From Anniella stebbinsi (Eukaryota > Chordata > Lepidosauria > Squamata > Anniellidae), in NCBI GenBank assembly GCA_029215795.1, contig JARDYH010000004.1, positions 214,002,517 to 214,066,516 of the forward strand: 64,000 nucleotides of DNA, written 5' to 3'. Shown piece by piece: positions 56,512-64,000 of the stretch. The translations under genes were made by a program, and so were the position numbers. Position 1 is the first letter of the stretch. Each line of letters opens with the position of its first letter. Under the pieces are notes generated by a model. The model did not search any database, had not been told where the DNA came from, and worked only from the letters and a program-made list of their open reading frames with translations.

Positions 56512-57246
56512 GACTAGAGTTCATAAGTTATTTCATTCTAATTCTACTAACAATTGGCAGGGAAACTGAAGAACACCTGAGAGGGGTGCAGATCATTAGC
56601 CTTTTTAAGTTAAAAACTAAAAATTAGAAGTAAGGAGACGCACACGGCCATCAGTGACCTCATCCCATTAATTCTTATGGAAAGCACACAACTCCTTGCC
56701 CGCCCCCTCCAAAAACTTCACAGACATTTCCTGGCCCCACAAAAGAGGCAGGAAAATGACAGGCACCTTTGCAAGGGCAAAAGCACTTTGCAAAATATGG
56801 TAAGCAATTTGGCCCAGCATTAGCCTGCAATGTGGATTTATCTGGCTTGTAAAGCTAAGATACATTACAAATTGTGAATCGCAGGTAAGAGCTCTGTGCT
56901 GCCCATAGCCCTAATTACATTCACGTGGGCTAGAGGGAGGGCTCAGAAAAAGCAGATAAAGAGAGACTGTGTAAGCCTCAGTTCATTCCATTTGGGGAGT
57001 TTTCCAGTGCTTCTTCGGACAAGTTGAGGGACTGCGCATGTCTGTTGCTTCCAATGCTCAGGAACATTTCTGGGCTCTTTGCAGCAAGACTTGATATCTC
57101 CAGTTGCACCCGCTGTCTTCTCAGCCAAGGCACCTACAGAACAAATGAGGGCCCTTGGGCAGTTGGAGGCATGAGAGAACTGTAGATTCCGCTTCTTTAT
57201 TTAAGGCTGAGATCGGGACTCCTTCCCTCAGAGCGGGGCCAGCATC

Positions 57247-57577
57247 AAGGTCAGGTATGGTTGGGGCATCTGCAGAGGTCCCACACTCTAGGCAAGAACC
57301 CCCTGAAGTTCCTCCTCCTCTTCACCATTGTCACCTGATTGTTCACCTGCCTCTTGCTATGGACCAGACAACGGTGGTGGTGAGAAGGAGGAGCTGCAGA
57401 AGACATTACCTCTTTGCTCACTAGCTTTCTGCCTGTCACGCAAGCAAGAAGCAGCAAGGGTGATAAAGTGGATGAGGAGCAGTAGCAGCTTGTACCAGTG
57501 GTGGTGGGAAGGTAGACTTACTGAGGAAGGGGGCCCATTGAGGGTATCTTGGCCAAGGGCCCTCAAAAACGTGGAGC
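57247..57577 (-). repeat. Repeat X, copy 3 (inverted)
   Basis: Minus-strand match to 1796-2150: CTCCACGTTTTTGAGGGCCC through CTTGCGTGACAGGCAGAAAGC, TTGTCTGGTCCATAGCAAG and GAGGAGGAACTTCAGGGGG. It shares TGGCCAAGATACCCTCAATGG with the 42069 copy. Confidence 0.7.
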
Positions 57578-58562
57578 CACTGTCTCCGATAAACAGGCAA
57601 GTATTTGATTCTCTCCCTCCCTCCTCCCCCCCCCTCTCTCTCTGTCGGTGTGGTTGTGGGTAGCTCTGAGACTATTCTTCAAACTGGACCTAAGGCAAAG
57701 ACCTGCTAACACACAGGTCTCCTTAGAGTCTTAGAAATGGCAGGGGAGCAAAACAGAGACTCTAATTTGTCCACATTTGAAAATGCGATGAGTTTTGTTA
57801 AGCATAATGATCTCATTAAGAAGGGGCTGAACTTGTAACTGAAGAAAGGTGTTAAATATTTCATTGCATACCAGAGAGGAACGACTGGAGACAGGAAATT
57901 ATTATAAACTCTGCTGATTAAAAGAGGTAGATTTCTGAAATGTTATCAGGAATAATTATGCTAATTCCTTTGGTGTCTTAATTGAAGGGAGAACAGGTTT
58001 ATTCAGCAGAGTTTCTTATTTAAATAAGAATCCCAATTCAGTATTAGCTTTGGTTATCGCAGATACCTTAAGCAATATAACCCTGCTTAAACGATACAAC
58101 AGGAACCATAATCTAAAATATAAAAATCCACTGTCGCTGAAAGGTACTGTTAGCTAGATGAACATGTTCAACAACAGGTAATAGGTTTGCTTGTGTTAGT
58201 AGCAAAGAAGTGTCTACTTTTGTTGCTAAGGTAAATATTGGCAACAGGGAACTCTCTTTTTAAAGACAGGAATGTAGATCAATTTCTCCCTTAGCACCAA
58301 TTAATAATTGCGTACGAATAAATGATGAAGTGGATATTTGGTTTCATTTTTCAAACAGAGTATCCGGAGCTTGACTGACAGATCGGGGAATATACCTAGG
58401 CATGGATCCAAAAAGCCAAGATCTGGATTAATTCTGTAATTGTCCATTAAAGGAGCAAGCGTTTATGATGTTCAGGGTTGGTAGGCAGGAATGCAATAGA
58501 TAAAGCCATGCACAAGAGTAGTGAAAGGTAAAGAGGGAGTCCAGGACAACTTGAAGTTGATT

Positions 58563-58589
58563 CAGAGAGAGAGAGAGAGAGAGAGAGAT
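58563..58589 (+). repeat. (GA)n microsatellite
   Basis: About 13 GA units. Confidence 0.95.
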
Positions 58590-58967
58590 GTCCGAGGTTC
58601 AAAGTACACATTGCATTAATTGCGTAGCGTGTTGTTTTTTTTACATGTAGGCAGGGATGATCCAAGACATTTTGCTGCTGGAAGCAAAGAACAAAATAGT
58701 GCCTCTTCTCTTTCTATGTATGAAAGCTTATTGGACTGGCAGTGTCTTCAACACTGATGGTGGCATAGTATCCTCCACCGCCCTTGAAGGCACCAGGCTA
58801 AATTAGGGGGTGCAGAGCAGGTCACTTGGCACACAGCTCTCTCGTCCAACACCTTGCTGCTGCCTCCCAGCATCCACCACCGGAGGCAACTGTCTCACTC
58901 TGCCTAATGGAGGTGCCGGCCCTACATGCAGGGAGAAATGTTCAAGCTCAGCCTGGGCCCTGCTAGG

Positions 58968-59462
58968 GATGACTCTGTCAAGCTTGATTTCACTTAGGTT
59001 CTCATTTTCCTATTGCTTAAGTTTATTTCATCCCATTTCTCCATTGGGCTGCAGTGAAAAAAAATAGTCTATTTTTATGCACATTTTCCAAAATATACTC
59101 ATTTTTGGTATATGTTTTTATATTTATATTTAGTGTTGTTCCCCGCCTCGATCTAGATGGAGAGGCGGGTTAGAAATGAAATAAATAAATAAATAAATAA
59201 TATGTATTTTTCAAATGTACACATTTCTGTGCATACTTTTTCAAATCTACACATTTTTGCAAGTGATTCTGCCATGGAATTATGCATATTTGTGCACTTT
59301 TTTAATATATGCATTTTTGGTACACTTTTTTGTTGCAAACTGTATTGCAAACTTCAGGAAAAGTGTGGATTTCAAGATCTCACTGTATTCTAGTTTGGGA
59401 GGAGCAAATTTGGTTCAGTTTACACTGAAATATGAACTGAATTAATTTCTCACCCATCCCTA
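58968..59462. mobile_element. TAGGGATGG-type element with internal minisatellite
   Basis: Left end TAGGGATGACTCTG and right end CTCACCCATCCCTA are roughly inverted. The interior has repeated TGCACATTTT / ACACATTTTTG motifs spaced about 20-25 bp. An L2 3' tail (GTTGTTCCCCGCCTCGATC...AAATAAATAAATAAATAA, about 59128-59200, + strand) is inserted in it. No clear duplication. Confidence 0.5.
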
Positions 59463-59548
59463 GTCTCAGTGATGTTAATTTTGTATTTTCAGAGAGCCTT
59501 TTATGTAAGAAATGAGAGATCCCCCTCCCATCATCTGAACCAGTATGT

Positions 59549-59790
59549 CAGGAGTATCAAAGCTCTTTCAGCCAGAAGTCCAAATTCACTTTCAGGTCTG
59601 CCTTCCAGAGCTGGGGAGGGCTGCAGGGGGGGGGGGGGGAGAACAGGGGCAAGGCAAAAGGAACATGGCAAAAGATGCCCCAAATTCCAAAACTACCAGT
59701 TCTTACTACCAGTGACTAAGCTTCAGGAGAGGGAGTTCAACCTTTTAGAATGGGGGAAATGGGCAAAAGACAGGAAACCAACAAACAGTT
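59549..59790 (+). repeat. Repeat Z, copy 2
   Basis: GAGTATCAAAGCTCTTTCAGCC...GGCAAAAGG...CAGTGACTAAGCTTCAGGAGAGG...TTCAACC...AACAGTTGGTGGCCAGGG parallels 22057-22280 and 10345-10430. It includes a G run of about 14. Confidence 0.55.
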
Positions 59791-59794
59791 GGTG

Positions 59795-59950
59795 GCCAGG
59801 GAAATTTATTTTCTTTTATTTGTTACGTTTATATAATGCCCAATAGCTAAAGCTCTCTGGGCAGTGCACAAAAATTGAAACCATAAAATGCTACATAAGA
59901 TACATTATAAAAGTTTAAAAGCTTAAAGCTACAGTATGAAACAAAAGACA
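59795..59950 (-). mobile_element. L2-type LINE 3' tail
   Basis: TTATTTGTTACGTTTATATAATGCCCAATAGCTAAAGCTCTCTGGGCAG...AATTGAAACCATAAAATG is a diverged copy of the tail at 45762. Confidence 0.75.
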
Positions 59951-60053
59951 TGGCCATCTGGGAAAATCAGAAGAGCTGGAATGGGACACCAGCTGGGCCA
60001 GTTATGGCTCACGGGATTGAGATTCAACACCCCTATATGATACCGCTCCAGAA

Positions 60054-60508
60054 TAGGGTTGTGCACAATTTGGCCTCAAAAGTCCAAGACTTCGGCAGCC
60101 ATTTTACAGAGCAGCCAACACATCGTGCACCCTTGCATCAATGCAAAAAAGTCCTACAAGTCCCAGCATTCCTTGCCAGGGAAGGAGGGAGCGAGGGACT
60201 TACCAAGCTCCGGAGTGACGGGTGCTCGTGGCCTCGCCACTGCTGAATCGGCCACCCAGTCCCACGATCGGGGCTGCAGGAGACCCTGCATGACTCACTG
60301 AAGGGTCCGTGAGCGCCCCGCAGCTACCGACATCCCCTCAGCACCACCAGTTTCCCTCTGCTCCTCTCTGATGCTGGACCTGAAAGTGCACAGAAAGGAT
60401 TTGGCAGACAAGGACTGTAAACCAAACAGCCAGTCCAGCAAGGCCCCAATCATTGTTTGGCTTAAAAATGGAAAATGGAATTCTGAGGCCAAATCGTGCA
60501 CAGCTCTG
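60054..60508. mobile_element. hAT-type element, TAGGGTTGTGCAC family
   Basis: Left end TAGGGTTGTGCACAATTTGG and inverted right end CCAAATCGTGCACAGCTCTG. The first five right-end bases have decayed. Flanks CTCCAGAA (60046-60053) and CTTCAGAA (60509-60516) form an 8 bp duplication with one mismatch. No transposase frame. Confidence 0.75.
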
Positions 60509-60517
60509 CTTCAGAAC

Positions 60518-60945
60518 TAGTGCTGCACGAATCAGCAAAACTCAAGCTTGCTGAATTCCATCTTGAAGCTTATTCTGACTTGGGCCCATATCTGATTGCA
60601 AGCTTTGTTTCTTTCCTTTTCCATGAAAATCCATGCATATTTTTGTGCATATTTTTCCAAACGAACGCATCGCTTGTGCACATATTTGAAACGTATGCAT
60701 TCTTGTCCCATTCATTAAAATGTATTTGTGTACATTTTCCAAAAGTACACATTTTTTTCACGTCCATTTTTCAAATGCATGCATGCTGTGAACACATTGT
60801 TTTTCGATCCAGAATCACATTGCAAGCTCGGAAATGCACGGGCTTTGACTACAGATTGCATCCGAGTCCACTTTCGTCTAGAAGGTGCAAACTGAGTAAA
60901 AGCCTAATAAAAAACGAACTGAAATACATTTCTCATGCATCCCTA
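60518..60945. mobile_element. hAT-type element with TGCATTTTTG minisatellite
   Basis: Ends TAGTGCTGCACGA and TCATGCATCCCTA are inverted with three mismatches. Flanks TTCAGAAC (60510-60517) and TTCAGAAT (60946-60953) give an 8 bp duplication with one mismatch. The interior carries spaced TGCATATTTTTGTGCA-like repeats. A 188-codon frame over it is a chance frame. Confidence 0.75.
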
Positions 60946-61419
60946 TTCAGAATGCAACTACCTCATTCTACTTGTATGCATAGACCAGTCTTGAGTCACC
61001 TGTCTAGCAGTTTCAGGCTTATGTTTAAGAAATCTACTGGTCCCAAGCCCAGCAAATCGTGATTTTTGAAATTCTGTCTGCAACTCACCTAGCAAAACAG
61101 TGTTCTTTTCAGTTATTTATTTATTTATTTTATTTGTGGTGCTGGCAAAATCAGATGCCTTCTGTTTTCCTGCTACTGGCAGCATTAGACGGCACACATT
61201 CTTTCTTGTGGAAGCTGAAGAGCAATTTCACAAGCAGGTGTTGCTTGATATATTCCATTGCTAGCAGGCCAAAAGAAAAGTCTGCTCTTCAGTGATGGGG
61301 GAGGCAGTAGGGATGGATGAGAATTTCATTTGGTTCTTTAAAAGAACTTACCAAAATTCACAAATTTCTTCATAAACTGGAAGGAAAGAACTTGAGATTT
61401 TTAAAAAATGCAAATGTTT

Positions 61420-61560
61420 AAGATCCAGTGTGGTGTGGTGGTTAGAGTGTTGGACTGGGAGACGGGAGATCCGGGTTCTAGTCTCCACTCGGCCATGAAG
61501 CTCACTTGGTGACTTTGGGCCAGCCACAACCTCTCAGCACAACCTAACTTGCAGGTTTGT
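61420..61560 (+). mobile_element. tRNA-derived SINE (5' half)
   Basis: TGGTGTGGTGGTTAGAGTGTTGG...GATCCGGGTTCTAGTCTCC (B box) ...CATGAAGCTCACTTGGTGACTTTGGGCC...CCTCTCAGCACAACCTAAC. Same family as 26222-26762. It ends before the GTTGTGAGGATAAAATGG part. Confidence 0.75.
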
Positions 61561-61823
61561 CATTGAGGAAACTGACCAATTCAATTTTTCAGGCCAAGGA
61601 CTGTGTTAGGTCTTAATGGTCTGGCTTTGAATCCCTGTGTATTCAACCATGTATGTGATGCTGAATTCTGTTTGCCACCTCTTTTTTTTATGGCCTCCTC
61701 ATCTTTAAAAGCTACATAGCAGGCAGGTACAACTTAGTCCTCTTTATGTCAGGATCAGCTGTACCTATTCAATTGTAGTCAGACACACCTGGTGGGCACA
61801 AGTTCAGGGAAGGCTTGTGTACA

Positions 61824-61827
61824 TATT

Positions 61828-61862
<35 letters not shown>

Positions 61863-62245
61863 TTTCAATAGCTGAAGCTCTCTGGGCAATTCACAACAAT
61901 TCACAGATACAATGCAGCATGAAAATGTCAAATATACAAAACTTAAAGCAATTTAAACAACTACAAACAATTTCAATTAAATACTAGAGATGCTCAGACA
62001 GCCGGCATAAATGCCCCATAATATGCCATTAAATGCCAAAGAGTAGAAGGCAGTCTTAACCTGGTGCTAAAAAGATGGCAGTGTTGACACTTGGCAGGCC
62101 TCAGTGGGGAGATCATTCCATAATCGGGAGGCCACCACTGAAAAGGCCTTCTTACCACCTTCCGAGGCTGCCTTGGAGGTGGCACTTGAAGGAAGGCCCC
62201 AGATGTTTAGTTCATAAGAACTGGAGCCTCCCTCAAGTGACTTTC
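61824..62245 (-). mobile_element. L2-type LINE 3' end with (TTTA)n
   Basis: (TTTA)n at 61827-61865, then TCAATAGCTGAAGCTCTCTGGGC and an A-rich stretch, followed by the coding end CTTAACCTGGTGCTAAAAAGATGGCAGTGTTG...GGGGAGATCATTCCATAATCGGG, as in 17926-19490. Confidence 0.85.
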
Positions 62246-62454
62246 AGCTCTCTTGGCACAGACAATTTGACATAGGCAGTGGAGACTAATGGCTCCAATG
62301 TCAATAGAGCATGTTTCAGTCAGGGCCATTCAGAACTCTAAAGGAGTTATCCAAGGTGCTTCGATGTCCCACTGACATTGGAAGCACCAGCCTCCACTGG
62401 AGATGGGCTGTGCAGTACTTAACATCTGTAGGATTCTGAAACACTGTGGTTCAA

Positions 62455-62560
62455 CCTTCCCAAATTGGTGCCCTCCAGATGTATTGGACTGCTACTCCTG
62501 TAACTCCCAGGTTGGGGATTATGGGAGTTGCAGTCCAACTCATCTGTGGTTACAGAAGGC
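62455..62560. mobile_element. Hairpin MITE (CCAGATGT..GGACTGC family)
   Basis: GTGCCCTCCAGATGTATTGGACTGC...AACTCCCAGG pairs with TATGGGAGTTGCAGTCCAACTCATCTG. Another copy begins at 63980 and is cut by the window end. Confidence 0.65.
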
Positions 62561-62694
62561 TGATGACTGAATGCTCTAGAGATGAAGGCCCATGTAACAT
62601 TTTAATGATGCGTCCTCTCGGCTCATGGCCTTGATTATACCAAAAGAAAGTGAAGTGTAAATTGCACAACCTTTATCTTTGGCCACACCTAAAA

Positions 62695-63300
62695 AAGATA
62701 CTGTAGAACTGGAAAAAGTGCAGAAAAGGGCATCTGAAATGATCAAGGGGCTGGAGCATCGCCCGTATAGGGGAAGTTACAACAGCTGGGATTGTTTAGC
62801 TTAGAAAAAGGAGACTAAAGGAAGACATGATAGAGGTGTACAAAATTATGTGTGGTGTGGAAAATGTGGATAGGGAGACATTTTTCTCCTTCTCCCATAA
62901 TACTACAACCTGGGGTCATCCTATGAAGCTGATTGGTAAGAGATTCAGAACAATTAAAAGGATATACTTCTTCATGCAGCTCATAGATAAACTATGGAAT
63001 TCAACTACCACAAGGTGTAGCGATGGCCACCAGTTTGGATGGCTTTAAAAGGGGGTTGGATAAATTCTTGGAGGGGAAAAGCTATAAGTGGCTACTAACA
63101 CTGGTGGCTGTGTGGTACCTCCAGTGTCCTAGGCAGTAAGCCTATAGGCACCAGTTGCTGGGGAACATGGGTGGGAGGGTGCTGTTGCACCATGTTCTGC
63201 TTTATTGGTCCCTGACCAACAGCTGGTTGGCCACTGTGTGAACAGAGTGCTGGACTAGATGGACCCTCAGTCTGATCCAGCACAGCTCTTCTTATAATCT
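62695..63300 (+). mobile_element. CR1-type LINE 3' end
   Basis: The longest CR1 copy here: CTGGAAAAAGTGCAGAAAAGGG CATCTGAAATGATCAAGGGG, then YKIMCGVENVDRETFFSFSHNTTTWGHPMKLIGKRF..., then the 3' UTR ending GGACCCTCAGTCTGATCCAGC...TCTTCTTATAATC. Confidence 0.88.
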
Positions 63301-64000
63301 TTTCTCTTTCTCTTCCTCCATGCACTTTAGGGTGCAACATTTTTATGTCATTCTTTTCAATGATCCTCAAGGGATCTCTGCTTCCCTTTCCTTTCCCCCA
63401 TGCCTGAGCTACTTTGAGATCTTGGCAATATCCCACTTCGGGGCATCCCTGGTGACATGTTTAAAGTGTGATTTCTCATCTCATTTCCCTTCAGGCCACT
63501 GCTCCAAGCAGCAGTTTCAAAGATCGCTAGGAGGAATGTAGCCATCCAGTTGTCAGAATCCAGAGCATAGAACTGAAACAGGAGTTGGTACCAGAGAACT
63601 TGATCTAAATTTGGATTAAGACCACCACCGGTAGACATTGTGGGGCAGGTTATTCAACCTAATATGACTGAGAACTTGTCTGTGACCCATTTTACAAGTC
63701 AGCTGCAGATGTTACATCTCATATAGCTCATTAGGTCTCTGAATCCAGGGCGAAGTTTTAAGTAGGAGTTTTAGTCACCTCTGCATGATTTGCCGGTAAA
63801 CTCTATTTACTCCACCAAGCCTGTCAAATATGTCTAGCCTACCAGTAGTTGCTCCTTCCAAATGATCTATGGCTTCCTGGATCTTGCAAAGCCTGAGCTT
63901 GTTAAAGTTGTTAATCATAGAGCTGGAAGGTACAGAAAAGCTCATGTAACCTAGAGTCAAAAAGATCTACACCAGTCTTTCCCAAGCTGGTGACCTCCAG

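Noticed and set aside
56031..56517. Two overlapping frames of about 150 codons on opposite strands
   Set aside because: They cover the same low-complexity and palindromic bases of the nested hAT. Neither shows a transposase motif.
60496..61062. 188-codon + strand frame rich in Phe, His and Cys
   Set aside because: It spans the end of one hAT element, a second hAT with internal repeats and unique sequence; composition reflects the TGCATTTTTG repeats.

Overview
The window is vertebrate nuclear DNA, almost all of it intron, and the only host gene I can support is SNCA (alpha-synuclein) on the + strand. Two internal coding exons are visible: exon 3 (12666-12707, 42 bp) and exon 4 (17642-17787, 146 bp). 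Both have canonical AG/GT borders, and the two exons share a matching split codon. Joined, they encode residues 41 (partly) to 103, including the NAC region. Exon 2 (with the start codon) and exons 5-6 are not in the window, so intron 2 runs off the left edge, intron 3 is complete (4934 bp) and intron 4 runs off the right edge (more than 46 kb).

The host is most likely a squamate reptile, probably a lizard. The synuclein residues are of the sauropsid kind as I recall them (T53, S64, N87, A101 and an extra Q103). The repeats are CR1 and L2-clade LINEs, tRNA-derived SINEs, hairpin MITEs and very many small hAT elements. The species cannot be fixed from the sequence alone.

Layout. 1-12665 (intron 2): an inverted-dimer hAT MITE (377-695), GC-rich hairpins, a 2.5 kb hAT-like segment with internal tandem arrays (4837-7400), several hairpin MITEs, a tRNA-Ala-like SINE, a CR1 copy and a long CT/CA microsatellite. 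12708-17641 (intron 3): an R4/Dong-like LINE scrap, L2 3' ends and a partial hAT. 17788-64000 (intron 4): two 5'-truncated L2 copies with recognisable reverse-transcriptase remnants (17926-19490 and 37738-39150, both minus), a candidate solo LTR (19860-20928, minus), a roughly 450 bp segment duplicated 8 kb apart (21551 and 29523), a minisatellite (28655-29098), five more CR1 copies beside a classic CR1 3' end, and many hAT and Harbinger-like MITEs, several nested inside older repeats.

There is no operon, CRISPR array or defence system here, and no host gene other than SNCA. The most informative content is the record of nested insertions. Several target-site duplications can be read directly: 8 bp for hAT-type ends and 3 bp for Harbinger-like ends. 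Several insertions interrupt a repeat whose uninterrupted form is seen elsewhere in the window. Nearly all the longer open frames are chance frames or decayed transposon pieces. Family names for repeats are from memory and should be checked against a repeat library.
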